Under the pieces are notes generated by a model. It saw only the letters and a list, made by a program, of their open reading frames with translations, ran no database searches and was not told the DNA's origin. The position numbers were made by a program, and so were the translations under genes. Positions 1 through 6,190 of a stretch of DNA of 64,000 nt are shown piece by piece; positions within the stretch are counted from its first letter, which is position 1, and each line of letters starts with the position of its first letter. The DNA is from Microbacterium sp. C5A9 (lineage in GTDB: Bacteria; Actinomycetota; Actinomycetes; Actinomycetales; Microbacteriaceae): positions 248,001-312,000 of the forward strand of contig NZ_JABXGD010000001.1 of NCBI RefSeq assembly GCF_022627955.1, in the 5' to 3' direction.

Positions 1-1
1 C

Positions 2-205
2 GGCGGAGCGGTGCTCGTGGTGGTCGCTGACCAGCAGCGCGTCGATGCCCTGGGCGACGCACGCTCGGCTGTCGTCGAGGCGAGGGAGCAGCTCGATGCG
101 GCGCGCGAGGTGAACCTCGTGCTGGCCGAGAAGCTCACGGAACTCCGCGCGCGCATCTCCGCACAGGATGCACAGCTCTCCGACGACACGGGGTTCCTGC
201 AGTGA
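2..205 (+). CDS. C-terminal fragment of an unidentified coiled-coil protein
   Basis: The reading frame is open from the left edge of the window and stops with TGA at 203-205, so only the last 67 or so residues are visible and the true start lies outside. The first visible residues (GGAVLVVVADQQRV) are hydrophobic and could be the end of a membrane segment or signal anchor. The rest is Ala/Glu/Arg-rich with heptad-like spacing (VVEAREQLDAAREVNLVLAEKL), which predicts a coiled coil. The next gene starts only 10 bp downstream on the same strand and also has a coiled-coil part, so the two are probably co-transcribed. I do not recognise the family. Confidence 0.55.
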   Translation, partial: GGAVLVVVADQQRVDALGDARSAVVEAREQLDAAREVNLVLAEKLTELRARISAQDAQLSDDTGFLQ

Positions 206-215
206 GGTCCGCTGC

Positions 216-1079
216 ATGATCAGAAGGGTCGTGTCGGTCGCGGTCGTCGCCGCCGTGCTTCTCGCCGGCGGGGCCGTCAGTCGCGCGGCGGCACTCGACT
301 CCGAGCGCGCGCAGGTGATCGCCGAGCTGCAGGCGCTCACGGAGTCCGCCCGCGCCACCCTCATGCGCACCGATCATCTCGAGGGGTCGATCTCGATCGC
401 CGAGAGGGAGTCAGCCGAGCGAGCGGCCGTCCTCGAGGTGCGACCCGCGTTCCTCGCCGAGATCGTGGCCTTCGACGCCGCCATGACGGGGGCCGAGGGA
501 ACGGTCGACACGGCGGCCCATCGGGCGGCCGCGCTCTCGGCGCAGCAGACCGTGCTCGCCGAGCGCCGCGACCCGGCCGCCGTCGTGGCGGCGACCGCGA
601 CCGTGCACGCGCTGACCGATCGGATCGGCGACGAGGTCAGCGCCTGGCAGGCCGCGCAGTACGCGGCCCCCGCCGGGCCCGCGTGGACGTCGAGCGGACC
701 AGACGGCTACGCCCGGGTCAGGGCCGCTCTCGATCGCGTCGGCGGGCAGGGCGTCGGGCTCTATGAATCCGCATCCTGCGCCGGGGGGACGGCCCCGGCG
801 TGCGCCAACAGCAACGGCTACATCAAATACCGGTCCGACGTCACGGGGTGGAGCGCCGACCGTCTCGAATGGGCGATGGCGCACGAGCTCGCGCACATCT
901 ACCAGTTCCGGGTGTGGGGTGCCCTGACCTCGTCCGACGCCTACGGGGCGATGTTCGGCGGAGATCCCGAGCTCCTCGCGAACTGCATGGCCGTGGTCCG
1001 CGGCTTCCCGGGCTCGGTCGGCTGCGACGCCGCTCAGCAGCAGTGGGCGTCGGGAATCTGGGTCGGCGCCGTCGGGTGA
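216..1079 (+). CDS. Secreted protein with coiled coil and HELAH (HExxH) motif
   Basis: Predicted 287 residues. The start at ATG 216 is preferred over the upstream ATG at 168, because a GAGG Shine-Dalgarno lies 8 nt before it (204-207) and it gives a clean signal peptide (MIRRVVSVAVVAAVLLAGGA, then cleavage near AAA-LDSE). Residues ~30-150 are Ala/Glu/Arg-rich and helical. The C-terminal half is compact, contains four cysteines (CAGGTAPAC, NC, GC) and an EWAMAHELAHIYQF stretch with H223-E224-x-x-H227. HExxH is the zinc-metallopeptidase signature, but I cannot place the protein in a named peptidase family and did not find a convincing third ligand. It probably acts outside the cell together with the upstream gene, 10 bp away. 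A non-catalytic role remains possible. Confidence 0.7.
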   Translation: MIRRVVSVAVVAAVLLAGGAVSRAAALDSERAQVIAELQALTESARATLMRTDHLEGSISIAERESAERAAVLEVRPAFLAEIVAFDAAMTGAEGTVDTAAHRAAALSAQQTVLAERRDPAAVVAATATVHALTDRIGDEVSAWQAAQYAAPAGPAWTSSGPDGYARVRAALDRVGGQGVGLYESASCAGGTAPACANSNGYIKYRSDVTGWSADRLEWAMAHELAHIYQFRVWGALTSSDAYGAMFGGDPELLANCMAVVRGFPGSVGCDAAQQQWASGIWVGAVG

Positions 1080-1109
1080 GCGGACGCCCGGGCGTCGGGC
1101 GTCGCATCG

Positions 1110-1949
1110 TCAGTCGGCCGGAGTCGTCGTGTCCACGGCCTCCCGCAGGGGACGCCGCATCACCCGCCAGTAGCCGGTGGGCCAGAGGCGCGTCAGAACA
1201 TCGACGAGTCGTGCCTGGCGTCCGACCATGGTCCGTGCGCGGCGTCGCTCGGTCGCCGCGACGATGATCGCCGCGGCATCCGCGGGCTCCGTGCGGTACA
1301 TCGCCGCCTGTGCCGCCGCCGCGCGTGCGGCCACCGCGGGGTCGACCCCCGCGGCATAGCGCCCGTGCAGGATGATGCCGGTGCGCACCCCCGCCGGGTA
1401 TACCGCGCCGACCGTCACCGAGGTGCCCTCGAGCTCGTGACGCAGCGCCTCGGAGAAGCCGCGGACCGCGAACTTGCTCAGCGAGTAGGGGATGCGACCT
1501 GCGGGCGCCGCCAGGGCGTACACGCTGGCGAGGTGGGTGATGTGCGCGGCCGGCGCGGTGCGCAGAGCCGGCAGCAGTGCTTTGGTGATCGACACCGTGC
1601 CCCAGAGGTTCACATCGGTCAGCCAGCGCATCTCCTCCATGGTCAGCTGGTCGAGTGTGCCGAGCATCGAGGATCCGGCACAGGTGATCAGCGCGTTGAT
1701 GCGCGGATGCCGTCGGATGATCTCATCGGCCGCGGCGGCGACCGCGGAGTCGTCGCGCAGATCGACGACGTGCGTCGTCACGGTGGTGTCGCCCAGCGAC
1801 GCGGCCACGGCGGACAGCGCCGTCGCATCGTGGTCGATCAGCGCGAGGTGCACTCCGCGTCGGGCGAGGAGGCGGGCGATGTCGGCGCCCATCCCGTGGG
1901 CTGCGCCGGTGATGACCGTCGTGTTCCCGGCCAGCGCGAGTCGCGCCAT
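1110..1949 (-). CDS. Short-chain dehydrogenase/reductase (SDR)
   Basis: Predicted 279 residues. The ATG at 1949 is chosen because a strong GGAGGAGGG ribosome site lies directly upstream on the minus strand; the longer in-frame extension has none and would overlap the divergent neighbour. Classical SDR features: TGAAHGMGADIA nucleotide-binding loop near residues 13-24, a CAGSS variant in place of NNAG, and Tyr-x-x-x-Lys as YSLSK with an upstream Ser (THLASVYALA). The C-terminal extension is Arg-rich (GYWRVMRRPLREAVDTT), as in actinobacterial SDRs that act on lipophilic substrates. Cofactor and substrate cannot be read from the sequence. The gene stands alone, convergent with the HELAH gene and divergent from the gene at 2074. 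Confidence 0.85.
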   Translation of the reverse strand: MARLALAGNTTVITGAAHGMGADIARLLARRGVHLALIDHDATALSAVAASLGDTTVTTHVVDLRDDSAVAAAADEIIRRHPRINALITCAGSSMLGTLDQLTMEEMRWLTDVNLWGTVSITKALLPALRTAPAAHITHLASVYALAAPAGRIPYSLSKFAVRGFSEALRHELEGTSVTVGAVYPAGVRTGIILHGRYAAGVDPAVAARAAAAQAAMYRTEPADAAAIIVAATERRRARTMVGRQARLVDVLTRLWPTGYWRVMRRPLREAVDTTTPAD

Positions 1950-2073
1950 GGGCCCTCCTCCCTCGATGGGTCGCCGCGAGCCGAGTCCGTCCGGCGACTC
2001 GGGCCGATTGCGAAACATTCTGGCCCACAGCAACCGGGAGCGGAACGGGTACGCTCGATGCAAGGAGGTTGCG

Positions 2074-2652
2074 GTGGGACGAACTGCGGATGCCATCGCG
2101 GAAGGCGTCGCGATTGCGACCGCTGCCGCGCGCCTCGCCGTCAAGAATCACATCCTGATCGGCACGATCGCCGAGAACGGGATCTTCGACACGGACAAGT
2201 ACATCGCCGATGCCCGCGAGGCGCTCCGGGCGATGGCCGAGGAGTCCGAAGAGGTCGAGCGCAATCTCGTCGCTCTGCGCAAGCGAGCACGTGGACGCCA
2301 CTCCGACCCGTCGGGAACCCACGACTACCGCGATCGCGACGTGCGCAACCTCCGGCGTCGCGCCAAGCAGTCGCACGGCGTCGCCACGAAGCTGCGCGAG
2401 CTGATGGGCGACGACGCGGCGTTGCGCACCATCGTCGAGGAGGCCCGCGCGGGTGCCTGGGCCGATGTGCGGCACAACCTCGATCGTCGGCTCCGCGTCG
2501 AGGGGATGCGTCCCGACCAGGACCCCGATTACGACCGCATGCGCGAGGCGCGGATGCAGGCGCTGCGGCTCGTCGACCTGCAGGCCCTGTCGTCGCAGCA
2601 GCGCGCCAAGGCGAAGCGCAACGCGGCGAAAGAGGCGGACGAGGCCGACTGA
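2074..2652 (+). CDS. Conserved actinobacterial helical protein of unknown function
   Basis: Predicted 192 residues, soluble, highly charged and almost entirely helical. The GTG at 2074 is chosen because AAGGAGG (2062-2068) sits 5 nt upstream, and a TACGCT -10 box (2050-2055) precedes that. The N-terminus (RTADAIAEGVAIATAAARLAVKNHILIG) is small-residue rich. The rest alternates Arg/Glu and holds a DPSGTHDYRDRDVRNLRRR segment and a final Lys/Ala-rich tail (KAKRNAAKEADEAD). I have seen proteins of this kind in related actinobacteria but know no function. No enzyme motif or membrane segment is visible. It lies just upstream of tRNA-Arg, with no sign of a functional link. Confidence 0.75.
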   Translation: MGRTADAIAEGVAIATAAARLAVKNHILIGTIAENGIFDTDKYIADAREALRAMAEESEEVERNLVALRKRARGRHSDPSGTHDYRDRDVRNLRRRAKQSHGVATKLRELMGDDAALRTIVEEARAGAWADVRHNLDRRLRVEGMRPDQDPDYDRMREARMQALRLVDLQALSSQQRAKAKRNAAKEADEAD

Positions 2653-2660
2653 GGCGCCGA

Positions 2661-2690
2661 TTCGCATTCACGCTGAGACTGTTATAGGCT
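2661..2690 (+). promoter_or_regulatory. Probable tRNA-Arg promoter
   Basis: TTCGCA at 2661-2666 and TAGGCT at 2685-2690 are separated by 18 nt and lie about 28 nt upstream of the mature tRNA 5' end. TAGGCT is a typical actinobacterial -10 box, and the local sequence (GTTATAGGCT) is AT-richer than its surroundings. Confidence 0.5.
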
Positions 2691-2718
2691 GTTCCACGGC
2701 CCGCTGAGCGGTCCAGGA

Positions 2719-2791
2719 GCGCCCGTAGCTCAATGGATAGAGCATCTGACTACGGATCAGAAGGTTAGGGGTTCGAGTCCCTTCGGGCGCA
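2719..2791 (+). tRNA. tRNA-Arg (anticodon ACG)
   Basis: A 73-nt cloverleaf. The acceptor stem GCGCCCG (2719-2725) pairs with CGGGCGC (2784-2790), with discriminator A at 2791. The anticodon stem TCTGA/TCAGA encloses the loop CTACGGA, so the anticodon is ACG at 2752-2754. The T arm contains GGTTCGAGTCC. CCA is not encoded. ACG is normally edited to ICG and reads CGU/CGC/CGA, the common Arg codons in this genome. Confidence 0.97.
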
Positions 2792-2801
2792 CATCACCCG
2801 G

Positions 2802-2830
2802 AATCCCCGTCGCGAGAGCGGCGGGGATTT
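2802..2830 (+). terminator. Rho-independent-like terminator after tRNA-Arg
   Basis: AATCCCCG (2802-2809) pairs with CGGGGATT (2822-2829), and an inner CGC-GAGA-GCG hairpin stacks inside the loop. A short T run follows. It lies 10 nt after the tRNA 3' end. In the other direction it is 40 bp past the stop of the LysR gene, so it may serve both. Confidence 0.75.
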
Positions 2831-2869
2831 CTGCGTCTCCGGGGGCCCTGCGGGGAACGGCCGGCGCCC

Positions 2870-3802
2870 TCAGTCGAGAAGGCTCGTGATCGCCGGGTCG
2901 CGTCGCGCGTAGTCGGCGGCCGTGGTGAGGATCACGTCGCGCATCGCGGCGACGGCCACGGCCGGCGTCACGTCCGCGCGATGCGCGAGGCTCACGGTGC
3001 GCCGCATCATCGGATGCGTGAGGCGCACCGAGCGCAGCGCCGGCTGATCGAACAGCACCATCGCCGGGACGACCGCGACGCCGACTCCGCGTTCGACGAA
3101 GCGGAGCACGGCATCCATCTCCGCCCCCTCGAGGACATGGTTCGGCGTGATGCCCGCCGAGCGGAAGGCCGCATCGGTGGTGGCGCGCAGCTCGTAGGTC
3201 TCGTCGAGGGCGATCAGCGGAAGTGTGGCGAGGTGCTCGAGGCCGATCGCGGGTGTGATCGCGACGGGAGGCTGGGATGCCGCGGAGACCACGACCAGCT
3301 CCTCGGTGAGCAGCGGCATGCGCGTCAGGCTGAATCCCGACGGGGGCGGGCCTGTCGACTCGGTGATCAGGGCGATATCGACCGCGCCGACCGCGAGCTG
3401 GTCGACCAGCAGGCGCGACCCGCTCTCGTCCAGGTGCAGGTCGACGCCGGGGTGAGCGGCGTGGAAGGCGCTGATGGCCTCGGCGACGAGGCTGATGCAC
3501 AGTGTCGGGGGAGCGCCGAGTCGCACGCGCCCGCGGCGGAGCCCGGCGAGCTCGCCCATCTCATCGCGGATCGCCTCTGCTTCGGCGAGCATGCGCTGGG
3601 CGCGGGGGAGCAGCGCCTCGCCGGCGGCGGTCAGTGCGATGTGGCCGCGCGCGCGGTGGAACAGCTCTGCACCGAGTTCGCGCTCGAGCGTCGAGATCTG
3701 CCGACTCAGCGACGGCTGCGCGAGGTGCAGCGACTCGGAGGCGCGGGTGAAGTGGCCGAGGCGGGCGACCTCGACGAACCCGCGGAGCTGCTCGAGGTTC
3801 AT
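2870..3802 (-). CDS. LysR-family transcriptional regulator
   Basis: Predicted 310 residues, the usual LTTR length. The N-terminus MNLEQLRGFVEVARLGHFTRASESL with QPSLSRQISTLERELG is the winged helix-turn-helix (about residues 1-65). The effector-binding domain (about 90-300) shows the periplasmic-binding-like fold pattern (RVRLGAPPTLCISLVAEAI; LVVVSAASQPP; VLRFVERGVGVAVVPA). It is divergent from the flavoprotein gene at 3874 across a 71-bp gap, the classic LTTR arrangement for controlling the neighbour. The gene has a TAGACT box 6 nt before its ATG and no Shine-Dalgarno, so translation is probably leaderless. The co-inducer is unknown; a dicarboxylate would suit the neighbour but is a guess. 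Confidence 0.92.
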   Translation of the reverse strand: MNLEQLRGFVEVARLGHFTRASESLHLAQPSLSRQISTLERELGAELFHRARGHIALTAAGEALLPRAQRMLAEAEAIRDEMGELAGLRRGRVRLGAPPTLCISLVAEAISAFHAAHPGVDLHLDESGSRLLVDQLAVGAVDIALITESTGPPPSGFSLTRMPLLTEELVVVSAASQPPVAITPAIGLEHLATLPLIALDETYELRATTDAAFRSAGITPNHVLEGAEMDAVLRFVERGVGVAVVPAMVLFDQPALRSVRLTHPMMRRTVSLAHRADVTPAVAVAAMRDVILTTAADYARRDPAITSLLD

Positions 3803-3808
3803 GCTTGC

Positions 3809-3814
3809 AGTCTA
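3809..3814 (-). promoter_or_regulatory. -10 box, leaderless LysR gene
   Basis: Reading the minus strand, TAGACT is followed by six bases (GCAAGC) and then the ATG at 3802. With a start point 6-7 nt after the -10, the transcript would begin at the A of ATG. Confidence 0.6.
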
Positions 3815-3841
3815 TCGATTCCAGTAGAACTATGCATTGGA

Positions 3842-3866
3842 GTTATTAGGTGGCCCTAACTAGCGT
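3842..3866 (+). promoter_or_regulatory. Flavoprotein promoter (TAGCGT) with dyad, likely LysR target
   Basis: TAGCGT (3861-3866) is followed by seven bases and ATG 3874, with no ribosome site, which suggests a leaderless message. Immediately upstream, TTAGG-TGGC-CCTAA (3846-3859) is a dyad in the divergent gap, where an autoregulating LysR protein would bind. The dyad abuts the -10 of one gene and lies upstream of the promoter of the other. LysR binding is inferred from position only. Confidence 0.5.
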
Positions 3867-3873
3867 CGAATCC

Positions 3874-5604
3874 ATGAGTACTCGCGAACGTCAGATCTCC
3901 ACCACGGTCCTCGTCATCGGGACCGGCGGATCCGGGCTGCGCGCGGCGATCGAGGTCGCCGAGCACGGCATCGACGTCCTCGCCGTCGGCAAACGCCCCC
4001 GACAGGATGCCCACACCTCCCTCGCCGCCGGCGGCATCAACGCCGCGCTCGGCACCATGGACGAGGGTGACAGCTGGCAGCAGCACGCCGCCGACACCAT
4101 CAAGGAGAGCTACCTGCTCGCCAACCCGCACACCGTCGAGATCGTGACGCAGGGGGCCGAGCGCGGCATCCGCGACCTCGAGCGCTGGGGCATGGACTTC
4201 GCCCGGGAGGATGACGGTCGCATCTCGCAGCGGTTCTTCGGGGCGCACACCTTCCGTCGCACGGCCTTCGCCGGCGACTACACCGGACTCGAGATCCAGC
4301 GCACACTCGTGGCCAAGGCCGAGCAGCTCGAGGTGCCGATCCTCGACCACGTCTACATCACGCGCCTGCTCGTGCGCGACAACGTCGTGTTCGGCGCCTA
4401 CGGCTTCGACCAGTCCGACGGCACGCGCTACCTGATCCATGCGGATGCCGTGATCCTCGCCGCCGGCGGACACAACCGCATCTGGCGCCGCACCTCGTCC
4501 CGCCGCGACGAGAACACCGGCGACTCGTTCCGTCTCGCGGTCGAGGCCGGGGCCCGTCTGCGCGACCCCGAACTCGTGCAGTTCCACCCCTCGGGCATCA
4601 TCGAACCCGAGAACGCGGCGGGCACCCTCATCTCCGAGGCGGCGCGCGGCGAGGGCGGCATCCTGCGCAACGCGCTCGGCGAGCGGTTCATGTCGAAGTA
4701 CGACCCCGAGCGCATGGAGCTGTCGACCCGCGACCGCGTCGCCCTCGCGGCGTACACCGAGATCGCCGAGGGGCGAGGCACCGAGAACGGCGGCGTCTGG
4801 CTCGACGTGTCGCACCTGCCGCGCGAGACGATCATGACCCGACTGCCCCGCGTCTACCAGACGATGATGGAGCTGCAGATGCTCGACATCACCACCGAGC
4901 CGATCGAGATCGCGCCCACCGCGCACTACTCGATGGGCGGCGTGTGGGTGCGTCCCGATGATCACCAGACCGACGTCGACGGGCTCTACGCCATCGGCGA
5001 GGCCTCGAGCGGGTTGCACGGAGCCAACCGTCTCGGCGGCAACTCGCTGATCGAACTGCTCGTCTACGGGCGCATCGTCGGCCAGGCGGCCATGGCGCAC
5101 GCGGCCGGTCTCGACGCCCAGCGTCGCTCGGCGGATGCCGTGGCACAGGCCCGAGCCGAGATCGACGACCTGCTCGCCGCGGACGGTCGGGAGAACGTGC
5201 GGGCGCTGCAGCGCGCGATCCGCAACACCATGACGCAGCACGCCGGTGTCGTGCGGTCGGAGGAGGGACTCCGCGCGGGACTCGCGGACCTCGACATGAT
5301 CGAGGGACGGATGGAGGACATCGGCATCCACCCCGACATCGCCGGCTTCCAGGACCTCGCCCACGCGTTCGACCTCAAGGCGTCGGCGCTCGCCGCTCGC
5401 GCCACGATCGAGGCGGCGCTGGAGCGTCGCGAGACGCGCGGATGCCACAACCGCAGCGACTACCCCGACACCGATCCCACGCTGCAGGTGAACCTCGTCT
5501 GGTCGCCCACGGGCGGTGTGACGCACGAGTCGATCCCCGAGATCCCCGCCGAGATCGCGGAACTCATGCGCGAGGTCGACACCGAGGGCAAGCTCGTCGA
5601 GTAG
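3874..5604 (+). CDS. Fumarate reductase/succinate dehydrogenase-type flavoprotein (orphan)
   Basis: Predicted 576 residues of the SdhA/FrdA/NadB superfamily. An N-terminal Rossmann motif (TTVLVIGTGGSGLRAAIEVAE) binds FAD. DAHTSLAAGGINAALG follows, in which His-Thr precedes the Gly-rich segment as in SdhA, where this His carries covalent FAD. L-aspartate oxidase lacks that His, so NadB is less likely. Capping-domain and active-site strings are present: ELVQFHPSGII, GEGGILRNALGERFM, TAHYSMGGVWV, LHGANRLGGNSLIELLVYGR. The C-terminal helical domain is complete. No iron-sulfur or membrane-anchor subunit and no nadA/nadC lie nearby, so the electron partner is unknown. The start at ATG 3874 is fixed by the leaderless -10. 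Probably regulated by the divergent LysR gene. Confidence 0.85.
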   Translation: MSTRERQISTTVLVIGTGGSGLRAAIEVAEHGIDVLAVGKRPRQDAHTSLAAGGINAALGTMDEGDSWQQHAADTIKESYLLANPHTVEIVTQGAERGIRDLERWGMDFAREDDGRISQRFFGAHTFRRTAFAGDYTGLEIQRTLVAKAEQLEVPILDHVYITRLLVRDNVVFGAYGFDQSDGTRYLIHADAVILAAGGHNRIWRRTSSRRDENTGDSFRLAVEAGARLRDPELVQFHPSGIIEPENAAGTLISEAARGEGGILRNALGERFMSKYDPERMELSTRDRVALAAYTEIAEGRGTENGGVWLDVSHLPRETIMTRLPRVYQTMMELQMLDITTEPIEIAPTAHYSMGGVWVRPDDHQTDVDGLYAIGEASSGLHGANRLGGNSLIELLVYGRIVGQAAMAHAAGLDAQRRSADAVAQARAEIDDLLAADGRENVRALQRAIRNTMTQHAGVVRSEEGLRAGLADLDMIEGRMEDIGIHPDIAGFQDLAHAFDLKASALAARATIEAALERRETRGCHNRSDYPDTDPTLQVNLVWSPTGGVTHESIPEIPAEIAELMREVDTEGKLVE

Positions 5605-5622
5605 GCCCCGCCCGCGGTCGCC

Positions 5623-5657
5623 GAGCCTGTCGAGATCGCGTGCGATCCGACAGGCTC
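5623..5657. terminator. Strong bidirectional stem-loop terminator
   Basis: GAGCCTGTCG (5623-5632) pairs with CGACAGGCTC (5648-5657), and an inner GATCGC/GCGATC arm continues the stem to a two-base loop. It lies 19 bp after the flavoprotein stop and faces the convergent acidic-protein gene. The GACAGGCTCAG string resembles a dispersed intergenic repeat that I associate with Microbacteriaceae genomes (from memory). Confidence 0.8.
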
Positions 5658-5673
5658 AGCGTCCCGGAAGGCC

Positions 5674-5741
5674 GCTCAGGGACCGAGTCTGCTCAGCGAC
5701 CGGGTCTGTTCAGGGACCGGGCCGGCTCAGCGACCGGCAGA
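5674..5741. repeat. Degenerate 17-bp tandem repeat, four copies
   Basis: Four head-to-tail 17-bp units lie at 5674-5690, 5691-5707, 5708-5724 and 5725-5741, and a partial GGCTCAG follows. The shared core is GBTCAGSGACCGRG. The first bases echo the GGCTCAGC that ends the preceding terminator arm, so the array may have grown from it. It fills the space between the two convergent stop codons and encodes nothing. Confidence 0.85.
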
Positions 5742-5746
5742 CCGGC

Positions 5747-6058
5747 TCAGTCCTCGTCGTCCGGTCCGTCGATGACGCCGATCCCGACCGCCTCGTGGTC
5801 AGGCTCCGCCTCGTCGCGCGAGGGGGCCTTCGGCTCTTCCGAGGGCTCCTTCTCGGTGCTCGGCTCCTCGAGGTCCTCGGTGCTCGGGACCTCCGAGGGG
5901 TTCGCGTCCTCGAGCGACTCGGCCTGGTCCGGCGCCTGGGCGTCGTTGCCGGCATCAGTGAACTCCCCGGCATCGCCCGACGACGGGGTCGGGGTCGGCG
6001 TCTGGGCTTCCGCGTCGAGGTCGGCGGCGGGGTCCTGCTCGGGTGTGCTGTTCGTCAT
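5747..6058 (-). CDS. Small acidic, intrinsically disordered protein
   Basis: Predicted 103 residues. The ATG at 6058 is chosen because AAAGGGA lies 7 nt upstream on the minus strand. The sequence is dominated by Asp, Glu, Pro, Ser and Thr (TPTPTPSSGDAGEF; EEPSTEKEPSEEPK) and ends GIGVIDGPDDED. There is no signal peptide, membrane segment or cysteine, so it should be a disordered cytoplasmic protein. Related actinobacterial genomes carry similar acidic low-complexity proteins, but I know no function. It reads convergently with the flavoprotein gene, and its stop lies at the edge of the 17-bp repeat array. Longer in-frame extensions upstream run antisense through sdaA and are not credible. Confidence 0.65.
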   Translation of the reverse strand: MTNSTPEQDPAADLDAEAQTPTPTPSSGDAGEFTDAGNDAQAPDQAESLEDANPSEVPSTEDLEEPSTEKEPSEEPKAPSRDEAEPDHEAVGIGVIDGPDDED

Positions 6059-6178
6059 GACCGTCCCTTTCACTGGTGGGTTGTCACCAGCATCGCCGAG
6101 CAGGCCGCGTGCGCGAAGGGGCTTGACGGCGCCCCCGGATCCTCCGCGTCGCGATTCTCGACGTGCGCGGGAGAGACG

Positions 6179-6184
6179 TACGCT
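6179..6184 (+). promoter_or_regulatory. -10 box, leaderless sdaA
   Basis: TACGCT is followed by six bases (GGAGAG) and GTG 6191. The GGAG that looks like a ribosome site is only two bases from the start codon, too close to act as one, so leaderless initiation explains the layout better. Confidence 0.55.
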
Positions 6185-6190
6185 GGAGAG

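Noticed and set aside
3874..5604. L-aspartate oxidase (NadB) assignment
   Set aside because: The covalent-FAD-type histidine is present and there is no nadA or nadC neighbour, so the general fumarate reductase/succinate dehydrogenase flavoprotein call is safer.
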